64,000 bases of DNA from Mycobacterium sp. 050128 (GCF_036409155.1 NZ_JAZGLW010000003.1:496001-560000), one strand, 5' to 3'; shown: positions 1 to 13,143, counted from the first letter of the stretch. Notes: generated by a model from the letters alone, not told the origin. Numbers and translations are program-made.

Positions 1-1181
1 TGCAACAGGGTCCCCCGGGGGGCTTCCACCACCCCGACTCCCTCTCCGGTCCAGGCATCCGGTGACACCACGAGGTCATCCTTTTGCAGGTCGGGATCGT
101 TGAGCAAGCCCCTGATCACCTCGGCGGCGTGGACGATTTCGATGGTGCGCGCCCAATTGGTATGCAGCGTCATATTGTTGGCGCGTCCGCCAGTGTAAGC
201 GTGAAACCTCTCCAGCGCTTCGGCGGCGATCGGTGTCGACAGGGCTTGGGTGACGTTGAGCCGGGCCAGCGGGCCTACCCGCACCGAGCCGGCGTCGCGG
301 CCGAGGTCGGTGAGGTACGGGAACTTCATGTAGGTCCACTTCTCGACACCCTCGGAGAAGTGATCGAGATAGTCGCGGTAATCGAACTCGCGGATGAGCT
401 TCTTCTGCTCGTCGATGACCCTGAGCCGCCCATCGTAGTAGTCGACGTTGCCGTCATCGTCCACCAGACACATGTTCAGCGCCGCCACATTGGCGAAGCC
501 GTCGACTTGGGCGCGGTGCTCGTCATGGAAGTCGTAGAACATCTGCAGACCCAGCTGAGCGTCGTCGATGACCTCGTCGATGGAGGACAATCCGTCCTCG
601 CCGCGCAGCAAGCGGTTCACGTCGGCGGCTGTCAGGTTTTTGTTCACGCCACCGGGCACCGCGGAAAGGCCGTGCATGCGCTTTCCGAAGACGGCGGCGA
701 TGACCTCCTGGCCCCACTTACGCAGCCGGACAACACGTTTGATGAGATCTGGGTTGGCCTCGATCAGTCCGATTAGGTTGCGCTGCTCGGGCGCGGCGTC
801 TATCCCGAACAACATCTCCGGTACCACCAGGTAGAAGTAGGCGGTGACGTGTGATTGCAGCATCTGTGCGTAGTGACCCAGCCGGCGCATCTTGATTGCT
901 GTCGGGGTGAGACTCGTGCCCGACGCCGGCCCGACGCCGATCATGTCGTCGAGGGCCTTGGCGCCGCCAAGGTGGTGGCTGACGAAACAGATCCCACAGA
1001 TCCGCTGCATGAGAACTGGTGCTTCCCAGTACGGGTGGCCCTGAATGAACTTCTCGTAGCCGCGGAACTCCACCACGTGCAGCTTGGCATCGATGACGTT
1101 GTGCTCGTCATCGAGTTCGATGACCACCTTTCCGTGTCCTTCGATTCGGGTGACCGGATCGATTACGAGTGTCTTCGCCAT
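1..1181 (-). CDS. hoxH: HoxH-type [NiFe] hydrogenase large subunit (3' end outside window)
   Basis: Large catalytic subunit of a bidirectional NAD-linked [NiFe] hydrogenase, which binds the Ni-Fe site and interconverts H2 and protons. From the ATG at 1181 the protein opens MAKTLVIDPVTRIEGHGKV, the classic RIEGH start, and has the N-terminal nickel ligand motif RICGIC at residues 60-65 (C62, C65). About 393 codons are open to position 1, so the C-terminal DPCxxC ligand pair and the maturation cleavage site lie outside the window. It is the last visible gene of the operon, 15 bp after hoxY. No hyp maturation genes or hoxW-type protease are visible here; they could lie beyond the left edge. Confidence 0.93.
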   Translation of the reverse strand, partial: MAKTLVIDPVTRIEGHGKVVIELDDEHNVIDAKLHVVEFRGYEKFIQGHPYWEAPVLMQRICGICFVSHHLGGAKALDDMIGVGPASGTSLTPTAIKMRRLGHYAQMLQSHVTAYFYLVVPEMLFGIDAAPEQRNLIGLIEANPDLIKRVVRLRKWGQEVIAAVFGKRMHGLSAVPGGVNKNLTAADVNRLLRGEDGLSSIDEVIDDAQLGLQMFYDFHDEHRAQVDGFANVAALNMCLVDDDGNVDYYDGRLRVIDEQKKLIREFDYRDYLDHFSEGVEKWTYMKFPYLTDLGRDAGSVRVGPLARLNVTQALSTPIAAEALERFHAYTGGRANNMTLHTNWARTIEIVHAAEVIRGLLNDPDLQKDDLVVSPDAWTGEGVGVVEAPRGTLL

Positions 1182-1196
1182 ACCGGCATTCCCCGA

Positions 1197-1826
1197 TCAG
1201 TCGAAACGGTTAAGAGACTTGGGCAGATTCACAGGACGTCCGTTGACCAGATCCTCCAGGACGTCAAGGATTGCGTCCGCCTCCGGCGGGCAGCCCGGGA
1301 TGAAGTAGTCCATCTGCACGACTTCGTGGCACGGATAGACGTCGTTGGTGAGGATGGGGATCCGATGGTGGTAGGGAACCACCGGACTGGAGGCGGGCGG
1401 CGCCGTCGGGGAGTTCGTGTAGGCCTCCGCAAGACAATCCTTGAGGCCCACCAGGTTACGCAGTGCCGGGACACCACCCCAGATCGCGCAAGCGCCGACC
1501 GAGATCAGCACGTCGCAGTTATCCCTGAAGTGCCGCAGTGTCTCGATATTGTCCTTGTTGGCGACGCCACCCTCGATGAATCCGATCGCGCACCGCTCCG
1601 GAATGCGCTTGATGTCGGTGAAGGACGATCGCAGTATTGTGATTTTGTCCAGCAGGTCCATCATCCGCTCGTCGATGTCGAGCAACGACAAGCTACATCC
1701 CCAACAGCCACACAGGCTGATCATCGAGACCTTGATCTTGCCAGCGCGTTTCGCGGCCAATTCGGGGTCGAGCGGGGTGGCCGGAAGTTGATGCGATGCA
1801 AGCTCATTGGTGTTCGACGCCGTCAC
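1197..1826 (-). CDS. hoxY: HoxY-type [NiFe] hydrogenase small subunit
   Basis: Small subunit (209 aa) that carries the proximal [4Fe-4S] cluster between HoxH and the diaphorase. The cluster motif CGCWGC (C41, C44) is followed by a Cys in VGACAIWGG and a final Cys in PGCPPEAD. It is short, without a Tat signal or a second Fe-S domain, as expected for soluble group 3d hydrogenases and unlike membrane-bound uptake enzymes. The start is GTG at 1826, overlapping the hoxU stop in a GTGA arrangement, so translation is probably coupled. Confidence 0.93.
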   Translation of the reverse strand: MTASNTNELASHQLPATPLDPELAAKRAGKIKVSMISLCGCWGCSLSLLDIDERMMDLLDKITILRSSFTDIKRIPERCAIGFIEGGVANKDNIETLRHFRDNCDVLISVGACAIWGGVPALRNLVGLKDCLAEAYTNSPTAPPASSPVVPYHHRIPILTNDVYPCHEVVQMDYFIPGCPPEADAILDVLEDLVNGRPVNLPKSLNRFD

Positions 1827-2536
1827 TTGCCTTGCCTCCGTAGTGGTTCGAGCGCCCGGTCCTTCACCGATTCGACTTCGTAGCGCCGCTCGCCGATAGG
1901 CTCGTCATACCCAACCCCTTTTTCGAGTATCGTTCCAACGGGACAGATGTCGACGGCCTCGCGGACCTGTTCGACGGGCATCCTGTTGGCCAGTTCGACA
2001 TCGATCTCGATGCGGGCATCCGCGCCGCGGCCGCTGATGCTGAAGATCTTTTTGCCGGTCTCGCGATCCCGGACGAACTCCACACAACGCTGGCAGAAGA
2101 TGCAGCGGTCGCGCTCCAGCCAGATCGTGTCCGCCGCATGGTCGGCGACCCGCTCGGGGAACTGGTACGGGAAACGGGACACCGTCATGTCGACCTCGTA
2201 GCCGACCGCCTGCAGCGTGCACCGGCCGGACTTCTCGCAACTCGGGCAGTTGTGGTTGCCTTCAGAAAACAGCATCTCCACCAATGCTTTACGCGCATCG
2301 GTGGTTTCCGGGTCATTGACCTCCACCCGCATCCCATCGCTGACCTCGACCGCACAAGCGGGGGCGACCGCGCCGTTCACCTTGACCGAACACACCCGGC
2401 AGGTACCCAGGACAGGATGGTCGGGCAGATAGCACAAGGTCGGGATGTAGACGCCCGCCTCGGCGGCGACATCGACGAGCGTCGCGCCCTCCTCGCAGGT
2501 GATGCCTTCGCCATCGATCTCGATCCGGACGCTCAC
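1823..2536 (-). CDS. hoxU: HoxU-type diaphorase Fe-S subunit
   Basis: Electron-transfer subunit (237 aa) homologous to the N-terminal part of NuoG, linking the HoxF flavin to HoxY. A plant-type [2Fe-2S] domain has C35, C46, C49 and C61. It is followed by a NuoG-like NCPSCEKSGRC segment and then CIFCQRC with a distal CPVG, typical [4Fe-4S] ligands. Full length for HoxU. The GTG start at 2536 overlaps the hoxF stop (GTGA). The cytoplasmic HoxFU pair should form the NAD(H)-reactive module. Confidence 0.92.
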   Translation of the reverse strand: MSVRIEIDGEGITCEEGATLVDVAAEAGVYIPTLCYLPDHPVLGTCRVCSVKVNGAVAPACAVEVSDGMRVEVNDPETTDARKALVEMLFSEGNHNCPSCEKSGRCTLQAVGYEVDMTVSRFPYQFPERVADHAADTIWLERDRCIFCQRCVEFVRDRETGKKIFSISGRGADARIEIDVELANRMPVEQVREAVDICPVGTILEKGVGYDEPIGERRYEVESVKDRALEPLRRQGK

Positions 2537-4317
2537 AGCGACTCCTGCGGAGCGAGCTCGGCAACGGCTTGGGCATAACCGGTCAGCTCAGCCTCCGAGT
2601 CGAAGGACGGCAGCAGGTCGCCATTTCGCTCACGAAGTCGGGCCGAATAGATTTCCGGAAACTTTTTCAGTGTGGTCAGGATCGGATTGGGCGAGGTGGC
2701 GCCGAGCCCGCACCGGCTGGTTTTAGCGACGATCCCACCCCAGGCAACCATGTCGTCGAGATCGGATCGGACCGCCCGACCCGCGGCCACCAGGCCGACC
2801 TTCTGCCGCAGCATCACATTGCCCGCACGACAGGGCACACAGATGCCGCAGGACTCGTCGACAAAGAACTGCATGAAGTCCCCGACGATGTCGAGCAGGT
2901 CGCGTTCGTGGTTGAACACCATGAAGGAGCCGTTGCAGGACAGGTCGTCGTAGCCGAATCTGCGGTCGGCATCGGCGGCCACCGAAAGCATCTCACCGGA
3001 GGGACCGCTGATCTGTACGGCCCGCGGGTTGTCGGCGCCGACCATCTTGAGCACCTGACGCAGGGTCACCCCCCACTCCACCTCGTAGATCCCGGGCGCG
3101 GCGCAGTCGCCGGCAACGCTGATCAGCCGGGTGCCGGTTGACCCCGGCACCCCCATTGCCGTGAACCACGCGGCACCCTCCTGCATGATCCGGCTCGCCG
3201 CGGCGAATGTCTCGACGTTGTTGACGACCGTCGGCTTGCCCAGGAAACCGTGCTCGACCGGGAAAGGCGGCTTGAGTCGGGGCGTTCCCCGCTTGCCCTC
3301 ACAGGACTCGAGGAGCGCGGTTTCGTCGCCGCAGATGTAGGCGCCGGCGCCCAACTGGATGCGGATGTCGAACCCGTCCCCGAGCACGCCATCCTTGCGT
3401 AGCTCCGCCAGCTGCCGGGCGAGGTAATCGCGCAGGTACGCATACTCCGCGCGGAGGTAGAGGATGCCGTTGCGGGCCCCAACGCCGTGCGCCGCGATCG
3501 CCATGCCCACGAATACCTGCTTGGGCGAATAGGTCAGCAGCGCCCGGTCCTTGAAGGTTCCGGGCTCGCCCTCATCGGCGTTGCAGATGATGTACTTCTC
3601 GTCGCCGGTCGCCGCACGGCAGAACTTCCACTTGTTGCCGGTGGGGAAACCCGCGCCGCCCAGCCCCCGCAGGCCGGACTCGGAGACGGCGGCGATCACG
3701 TTCTCAGGCGTCATCGCCAGGCAGCGGCGCCACAACGCGCCGTAATCGGTTATACCGCAAAAGAACACCGGTCCCGACGTATGCACGGTGGTGCGTGTCA
3801 GCGCATCGACATATGCCACTTCGTCGGGTGGCAGGCCGGCCGGATTGGCGATCTGCGCCGCTGATTCACCCCTTTTCAGTCGCCCTATGATCTCGCCGAC
3901 CGAAGCCGGTGTCAGGTCTGTGAACACGACATCGTCGATGAGCATCGCCGGTTCGTGGTCACTCATCCCGATGCACGCTGTTTCGAGCAGCCCGAAGTCG
4001 TCTGACCCGGGGCCGCCGAATCGTGTCCCGGTCTCGAGTTCGAGGGCCTCGTACACCTGGCGGTAGCCGTGCATTTTCGCGATGACGTTGTTGCTCAGAT
4101 AAATTCGGTGACGGCCCGACGGCGTGGTGTGGAAGAAATGGTAGAACGTCGCAGTCTCCAAAACATCCTCGACGGAGAGCCCGAGCCAATCGGCTATCCC
4201 AGCGGCGGATTCGGCGGAAATGTAGCCGGATTCGCGTTGCACATCCCACAGAATGTCGATGAGCCCAGCACGGTCACGCTCGTGCCGATTAAGAATCGTC
4301 GCGATACCGGAAGTCAT
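2533..4317 (-). CDS. hoxF: HoxF-type NAD(H) dehydrogenase subunit (NuoE-NuoF fusion)
   Basis: Flavin subunit (594 aa) of the hydrogenase diaphorase, exchanging electrons with NAD(H). The N-terminal ~150 residues are NuoE-like; the rest is NuoF-like with an FMN-binding loop GLGGAGFPTGNKW near residue 214 and the [4Fe-4S] motif SCGICVPCRAG near 490. The NuoE-like part keeps only one of the four usual [2Fe-2S] cysteines: the first pair reads SNNVIAKM and the second ACIGMS. The fusion explains why no separate hoxE exists. It starts at an ATG 22 bp after the DHOD-like gene. It is the first of four overlapping hox genes, so hydrogenase and diaphorase are made together. Confidence 0.92.
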   Translation of the reverse strand: MTSGIATILNRHERDRAGLIDILWDVQRESGYISAESAAGIADWLGLSVEDVLETATFYHFFHTTPSGRHRIYLSNNVIAKMHGYRQVYEALELETGTRFGGPGSDDFGLLETACIGMSDHEPAMLIDDVVFTDLTPASVGEIIGRLKRGESAAQIANPAGLPPDEVAYVDALTRTTVHTSGPVFFCGITDYGALWRRCLAMTPENVIAAVSESGLRGLGGAGFPTGNKWKFCRAATGDEKYIICNADEGEPGTFKDRALLTYSPKQVFVGMAIAAHGVGARNGILYLRAEYAYLRDYLARQLAELRKDGVLGDGFDIRIQLGAGAYICGDETALLESCEGKRGTPRLKPPFPVEHGFLGKPTVVNNVETFAAASRIMQEGAAWFTAMGVPGSTGTRLISVAGDCAAPGIYEVEWGVTLRQVLKMVGADNPRAVQISGPSGEMLSVAADADRRFGYDDLSCNGSFMVFNHERDLLDIVGDFMQFFVDESCGICVPCRAGNVMLRQKVGLVAAGRAVRSDLDDMVAWGGIVAKTSRCGLGATSPNPILTTLKKFPEIYSARLRERNGDLLPSFDSEAELTGYAQAVAELAPQESL

Positions 4318-4329
4318 CGTTGCTGCACC

Positions 4330-4346
4330 ACCCTGTCAATCAGGGT
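4330..4346. promoter_or_regulatory. Short inverted repeat between DHOD-like gene and hoxF
   Basis: ACCCTG, a 5-base loop, then CAGGGT form a perfect 6-bp stem that overlaps the stop codon of the DHOD-like gene and sits about 12 bases before the hoxF ATG. It could be an RNA hairpin modulating hoxF translation or a processing site. No U-tract follows, so it is not an obvious terminator. Confidence 0.35.
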
Positions 4347-5349
4347 ATCTGGTAGTCGGCGCTGCTGGCTTGTTGTAGCGCGCTGACGTAGTCCCAGCGT
4401 TCGCGGGAGCTCTCGTCGGCGCCGACGGGTACCGCGAGCAGCCCACGCAGTTCCGCTACGGCGGTATATCCCTTGCGCCCCATCCATTCACCCAAGCCAT
4501 CGAGCAGCACGGCGGCGTGTTCCGGACCGTGGCGCAGCAGTGCCGACGCGGTCATCACCACATCCGCGCCGGCCAGCAGGTACTTGATCAGCTCCGCAGC
4601 GTTCTCGACACCGGTCGTCGCGGCGAGCGACGCGCCGACCCGGCCGCGCAGTAACGCAATCCACGTCAGCGGCAACCGAATCTCCGCCGCAGTGGACAAC
4701 GACACCCTGCGCACCACGGTGAGGGTCTCTGGGTCGATGTCGGGCTGCAGGAATCGATTGAACAGAACGAGCCCGTCTGCTCCGGCCTCATCCAGGCGCC
4801 GCGCCATCTCGCCGGTCGCACTGAAGTACGGGCTGAGCTTCACGGCCACCGGTACGGTCACCGCGTCCTTGACCCGCGCCAAAATGTCGAGGTGACGCTG
4901 CTCGACGTCGCGGCCGCAGGTGTGCGGATCGCCGGGCAGGTAGTAGATGTTCAATTCGATTGCGGCCGAACCACAGTCCTGCATTGACCGGGCGTAGCGC
5001 GCCCAACTGCCGGGCGTGACGCCGTTGAGGCTGCCGATCACGGGAACTGAGACCGTGCCGGCCGCGCGTTCGAGCAGGCTCAGGTAGCGGCGCGGACCGT
5101 AGTCCTCGTCGGCGGCCTGCGGGAAGTAGCTCAGCGCTTCGGCGAAGCCTTCTGCGCCTGCATTGGCAAGGCGTGCGTTCTGCTCCGCCTCGCGGCGCAG
5201 TTGCTCTTCGAACAGCGAATAGAGCACGACCGCGCCGACGCCTGCGTCGGCGAGGCGCCGGACGCCGTCGACGGTCTGCGACAGCGGGGATGCCGCCGCC
5301 ACCAGAGGGTTGCGCAGTCTGAGGCCCATATAGGAAGTCGAGAGTTCCA

Positions 5350-5350
<1 letters not shown>
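4340..5350 (-). CDS. Dihydroorotate-dehydrogenase-like flavoprotein of the PFOR-associated type
   Basis: A 336-aa TIM-barrel protein of the PyrD superfamily (opens MELSTSYMGLRLRNPLVAAA; later VPVIGSLNG, ELNIYYLPG, PVAVKLSPYF, GADVVMTASALL). Such proteins are often encoded beside pyruvate:ferredoxin oxidoreductase genes and annotated dihydroorotate dehydrogenase-like; their true substrate is not known to me. There is no obvious PyrK-type Fe-S/FAD partner, and the neighbours are not pyrimidine genes, so a role in uracil synthesis is unlikely. The ATG at 5350 overlaps the PFOR stop codon by one base (TGATG). Likely FMN-binding redox protein working with the operon's ferredoxin metabolism. Confidence 0.85.
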
Positions 5351-8930
<3,580 letters not shown>

Positions 8931-8934
<4 letters not shown>

Positions 8935-10556
8935 TTCGGCTCCGGGAACATCTCGATGGCATGCACGGGGCACTGGTCGAAGCAGACGGCGCAGCCGGTG
9001 CACTTGTCGTAGTCGAACTTGTAGCGGTGCCCGATGCCGAGTTTGATCACCGCGTCCTCCGGGCACGCGCCGAGGCAGCCGTCGCATTCGAAGCAGTTGC
9101 CGCAGGAGAGGCAACGCCCCGCCTCGTAGGTCGCCTCGTCGGCGGACAAACCGCCGACAACCTCCTCGAAAGTATCCACGCGTTTGTCCGGTTCGAGTTC
9201 GGGCTGCTGACGCCGCGCGGCGTCACCGAAATACCAAGGGTGCAGCGAGTCGAACGTCGCCGTCGGGTGTTTGGCCGGGCGCGCACCCGTGGTGTTCCGC
9301 AACCAGGCGTCGATGTGGTGTGCCGCCTTCTTCCCATGTCCCACACCGACTGTGACGGTGCGCTCACTGGGCACCATGTCGCCACCGGCGAAGACGCCCG
9401 CGCAGCCGGTCATCAATGAATCCGAAACGCGCACGCTGCCGTCGTTGTCAAACTCGACTCCCGGCAGCGTCCGCATGAACGCCGATTCCGTTTCCTGGCC
9501 GAGCGCCATGATCAGGGTGTCGGCGGCCAGCGTCTCGAAGCGCCCGGTCGGTCGTGGATAGCCCGAGGCGTCGAGTTCCATTACCTCGACCTGCAATTCG
9601 GGACCATCGAAGGCGCTGATCGTCCGCAGCCAGTTGATGCGCACGCCCTCGCGTTCGGCGTCGACGGCTTCCTCTTCGTGGGCGGGCATCTGCTCGCGAG
9701 TGCGGCGGTAGACGATGACGGCGTCCTCGGCACCGAGGCGGCGGGCCACGCGGGCGGCGTCCATCGCGGTGTTGCCGCCGCCGTACACGGCCACGTGACG
9801 CCCGATCGCCGGCCTTTCCCCCGAAGCGACGTCGCGCAGAAATGACACCGCATCCATCATCGTGCCGGCGTCGCGGGCCGGGATGTCGACGCGTTTGGCC
9901 AGATGCGCACCGACCGCGACGAATACCGCATCGAAGCCGCCCTCGTCCCGCTCGGCCGCGAGGTCATCGACCCGATGATCGCTGGTCAACCGGACGCCCA
10001 TGGCCGCGATCCGGTTCAGCTCGACATCCAGCACGTCACGGGGCAACCGGTAGCTCGGAATGCCGTACCGCATCATCCCGCCGGGCACCGCACCCGCGTC
10101 GCGGATCTCGACCTCGTGGCCGAGGCGGGCCAGATGGTAGGCGGCGGACAACCCGCTCGGCCCCGCGCCGATGACCAGGACTCGCCTGCCGGTGCGGGTT
10201 GGCGGTAGGTCGAATTCCCAGTGCCGCTCGCAAGCCAGGTCGCCGAGGAATCGCTCCACCGAATGGATGGATACCGAGCTGTCGAGATGGGCACGGTTGC
10301 AAACGATTTCACACGGGTGGTAGCACACCCGGCCGTGGATCGCCGCGAACGGATTGTCCGTGACGAGCTGACGCCAGGCCTGCTCGTGGCGGCCGGCGGT
10401 GGCATGGGCTAGCCAGGCTTGGATGTTCTCGCCGGCGGGGCAACCGGCATTGCAGGGCGGTAGCAGGTCGACGTACACGGGCCGGTGCTCGCGAACCGGT
10501 CCGGCCCGGGAGTGCCCGTGCAATAAGTCCGGTAGCGGAGTGAGATCGCTACTCAT
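8931..10556 (-). CDS. GltD/NfnB-like FAD-NAD(P)H oxidoreductase with extra C-terminal [4Fe-4S] clusters
   Basis: A 541-aa flavoprotein of the glutamate-synthase small-subunit family. The N-terminal Fe-S region has CNAGCP and HGRVCYHPCEIVCNR. An FAD Rossmann motif VIGAGPSGLSAAYHLARLG lies near residue 125 and a nucleotide-binding YGGGNTAMDAARVARRLG near 257. The C-terminus adds clustered cysteines (CLSCGNCFECDGC near 485 and CTGCAVCFDQCPVHA near 519), i.e. ferredoxin-like clusters beyond the normal GltD core. No large glutamate synthase subunit is nearby, so I infer it passes electrons between ferredoxin from PFOR and NAD(P)H, as NfnB-like proteins do. The ATG at 10556 overlaps the ppsA stop (ATGA); the frame extends upstream but without similarity. 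Confidence 0.88.
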
Positions 10557-12949
10557 CGAGCCGGAACGAGTTGCTTTTCCACTTGCAGGATCTGACGTGT
10601 GGTCTTGATTACCGTGTCGGGGTTCAGACTCATCGACTCGATGCCGATCCGGACCAAGAACTCGGCCATGTCCGGGTAATCCGACGGCGCTTGCCCACAC
10701 AGCCCCGAGTGAATCCCGTTGCGGCGACAGCCCTCAACGGCTAGGCGAATCATCTCCTTGACGCCCTCGTCACGTTCGTCGTAGTCGAAGGCCACGATCT
10801 CGCTGTCACGATCGACGCCGAGCGTCAGCTGAGTCAGGTCGTTGGAGCCGATGGAGAAACCGTCGAAACGCTTGGCGAATTCATCGATCAGGATCACGTT
10901 GTTCGGGATCTCGCACATCGCGTACACCTTGAGCCCGTTCTCGCCCCGGCGCAGACCGAGGTCGGCCATCGTTTGCAGGACGAGGTCCGCCTCGGCGATT
11001 CGCCGCACGAACGGCAGCATCAGAATCACGTTCGTCAGACCCATCTCGTCGCGCACACGTCGCATTGCGCGGCACTCGAGCGCGAAACCCTCGGCGTAGG
11101 CGGGATGCGCGTAGCGCGAGGCGCCGCGGAACCCGATCATCGGGTTGCTCTCCGATGGCTCGAAGGCTGCGCCGCCGATCAGGCTCGCGTACTCGTTGGT
11201 CTTGAAGTCCGACATCCGCACCACAACCGGCTTCGGCCAGAAGGCGGCGGCAATGGTGCCGATCCCTTCGGAAAGGCGTTCCACGAAGAACGCGCTGCCG
11301 TCGGGATAACCCTGCGTGAGCCGATCGATCGTTCGACGTGCCTCGGCGTCGTCGACCTTGTCGGGGTGCAGCAGTGCTAGCGGGTGAACCCGGATGTACT
11401 CGCTGATGATGAACTCCATCCGGGCGAGTCCCACCCCGTCGTTCGGCAGAAACGACGTCTTGAAGGCGAGGTCGGGGTTCCCGAGGTTGATCATGATCTG
11501 GGTTCGCGGCCGCGCCAGGTCGGCCACCTCGGTTCGGTCGACATGGAAGCCCAGCTCACCCCGGTACACGCGGCCGGTGTCGCCCTCGGCGCACGACACC
11601 GTCACGACGGCGCCATCGGGCACGCACGTGGTCGCGTCTCCGGTGCCGACCACGGCGGGAATGCCGAGTTCGCGGGCGATGATCGACGCGTGGCAGGTGC
11701 GGCCGCCGCGATTGGTGACGATCGCTGCGGCGGTCTTCATGACCGGCTCCCAGTCGGGCGTGGTGGTGTCGGCGACGAGTACCTGACCGGGCTTGAATTC
11801 GTCCAGCTGCGTGAGTTTTTCGATCCGTTTGACCGCACCCGAGGCGATCTTCTCGCCGACCGAGCGCCCCTCGGTGAGTACGTCGCCGCGGCCTTCGAGC
11901 ACATAGGACTCCAGCGCCGTCGCGCTGTGCTGGGAGGCCACCGTTTCGGGGCGAGCCTGCACGATGTAGAGCTTTCCGTCCAGACCGTCCTTCGCCCATT
12001 CCATGTCCATCGGCCGCCCGTAGTGCGCCTCGATGGTGCACGCGTAGCCGGCCAGCTCCAAGACGTCGGAATCCGTGAGGCAGAACCGAGCGCGGTCGGA
12101 CTTTGGTGTGGGGACGTTTCGCGTCGTGTTCTTCGTCTCGCCTTCGACGAGGATCATCTTCACTGCCTTGTCGCCGATGAGGCGGCGCAACACAGCGCGA
12201 TGCCCGGAGAGATAGGTCGGCTTGTGGACGTAGAACTCGTCCGGGTCAACAGCACCCTGAACCACATTTTCGCCAAGGCCGTAGGCGCCCGTCACGAAGA
12301 CGGCATCGCGAAAGCCCGACTCGGTGTCGATGGAGAACATCACACCCGACGAAGAGATGTCGGAGCGCACCATCTTCATCACGCCGATCGACAGAGAAAC
12401 CTTGAAATGGTCGAAGCCCTGATCGATTCGGTAATGAATCGCGCGGTCAGTGAACAGACTGGCGAAACACCGGCGGCACGTGTCCAGCAGACTCTCTTCG
12501 CCTTTGATGTTGAGATACGAATCCTGTTGGCCGGCAAAGCTCGCCGTCGGTAGGTCCTCGGCGGTCGCCGAGCTCCGCACGGCGAGACTTACCTCCTCGC
12601 CGTACTCCTGCTGAAGCTTGCGGTAGCCATCCAGAATCTCGGTGGCCAGATCGTCGGGAAGCCCCGCGCCGTAGACGATCTCACGCGCGCGCTTGCCCTT
12701 ACGTGCTAGCGCGGCGACGTCGTCGGGGTCGAGCTCGTCAAGTTCGGCATGCAAACGGTCCCAGGCGCCGGCCCTGTCCAACATGTGGCGATAGGCCTGG
12801 GCGGTGATGGCGAATCCGTGTGGGACACGGACGCCCTGCTCGGACAGCTTCTGGAACATCTCACCCAGCGATGCGTTCTTTCCGCCGACCAGCGGCACAT
12901 CATCGATACCGAACTCCTCAAAAAAGCGGACGTACTTGGATGTGCTCAT
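10553..12949 (-). CDS. ppsA: Phosphoenolpyruvate synthase (pyruvate, water dikinase)
   Basis: A 798-aa PEP synthase: pyruvate + ATP + H2O to PEP + AMP + Pi. The N-terminal ATP-grasp domain opens with VPLVGGKNASLGEMF. The phosphohistidine motif GGRTCHASIIARELG has its catalytic His near residue 417. The C-terminal TIM barrel has the catalytic Cys in SGLCGQAPSDYP near 750. Length fits the family. It is the first gene of the eight-gene operon, and its 5' region holds two DosR-type boxes. In the same operon as PFOR it puts pyruvate at a branch point: PFOR can make or use pyruvate, and PpsA returns it to gluconeogenesis. Confidence 0.95.
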   Translation of the reverse strand: MSTSKYVRFFEEFGIDDVPLVGGKNASLGEMFQKLSEQGVRVPHGFAITAQAYRHMLDRAGAWDRLHAELDELDPDDVAALARKGKRAREIVYGAGLPDDLATEILDGYRKLQQEYGEEVSLAVRSSATAEDLPTASFAGQQDSYLNIKGEESLLDTCRRCFASLFTDRAIHYRIDQGFDHFKVSLSIGVMKMVRSDISSSGVMFSIDTESGFRDAVFVTGAYGLGENVVQGAVDPDEFYVHKPTYLSGHRAVLRRLIGDKAVKMILVEGETKNTTRNVPTPKSDRARFCLTDSDVLELAGYACTIEAHYGRPMDMEWAKDGLDGKLYIVQARPETVASQHSATALESYVLEGRGDVLTEGRSVGEKIASGAVKRIEKLTQLDEFKPGQVLVADTTTPDWEPVMKTAAAIVTNRGGRTCHASIIARELGIPAVVGTGDATTCVPDGAVVTVSCAEGDTGRVYRGELGFHVDRTEVADLARPRTQIMINLGNPDLAFKTSFLPNDGVGLARMEFIISEYIRVHPLALLHPDKVDDAEARRTIDRLTQGYPDGSAFFVERLSEGIGTIAAAFWPKPVVVRMSDFKTNEYASLIGGAAFEPSESNPMIGFRGASRYAHPAYAEGFALECRAMRRVRDEMGLTNVILMLPFVRRIAEADLVLQTMADLGLRRGENGLKVYAMCEIPNNVILIDEFAKRFDGFSIGSNDLTQLTLGVDRDSEIVAFDYDERDEGVKEMIRLAVEGCRRNGIHSGLCGQAPSDYPDMAEFLVRIGIESMSLNPDTVIKTTRQILQVEKQLVPAR

Positions 12950-13022
12950 GACCTGTCCTCTCTTAGCGCGTCAAACAGTCGGCCCGACGTGCACGTCACG
13001 CGGTGTCGAACTCGCCCGGTAT

Positions 13023-13037
13023 CGTTGTCCGACAACG
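13023..13037. promoter_or_regulatory. Perfect 15-bp palindrome upstream of ppsA
   Basis: CGTTGTCCGACAACG is a perfect inverted repeat around a central C, about 75-90 bp upstream of the ppsA ATG and downstream of the DosR-type boxes. Its size and symmetry suit a dimeric regulator, or a small hairpin in the leader. The factor is unknown. Confidence 0.4.
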
Positions 13038-13092
13038 CCGCCTGCGATAGCACCACAATTGCCAACCTCGCACAGCGGCAGGCATGGTGCCA

Positions 13093-13106
13093 GGGCCGAA
13101 GGTCAC
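13093..13106 (-). promoter_or_regulatory. Weak DosR-type box upstream of the ppsA-hox operon
   Basis: Read on the minus strand this is GTGACCTTCGGCCC, one mismatch from the degenerate DosR pattern GGGACYTTNGNCCC. It lies about 145-157 bp upstream of ppsA and 51 bp (centre to centre) from a stronger box; paired boxes are common in DosR promoters. Confidence 0.45.
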
Positions 13107-13143
13107 CCGAACGGGATACGAGCAGCTACTCGTCTTCGCCGCT

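Noticed and set aside
855..1883. Long plus-strand open frame (342 aa) opposite hoxH/hoxY
   Set aside because: It is antisense to clearly recognised hydrogenase genes, low in family motifs, and of the kind expected in high-GC codon-biased DNA.
8935..9114. N-terminal extension of PFOR with an apparent Met start at 9114
   Set aside because: The extension is Arg/Pro-rich and antimotif, lies inside the GltD-like gene, and the family start MTRATVDGNEAAV is at 8934 with ATGA coupling.
11384..12553. Long plus-strand open frame (389 aa) opposite ppsA
   Set aside because: Antisense shadow of ppsA with no recognisable domain.
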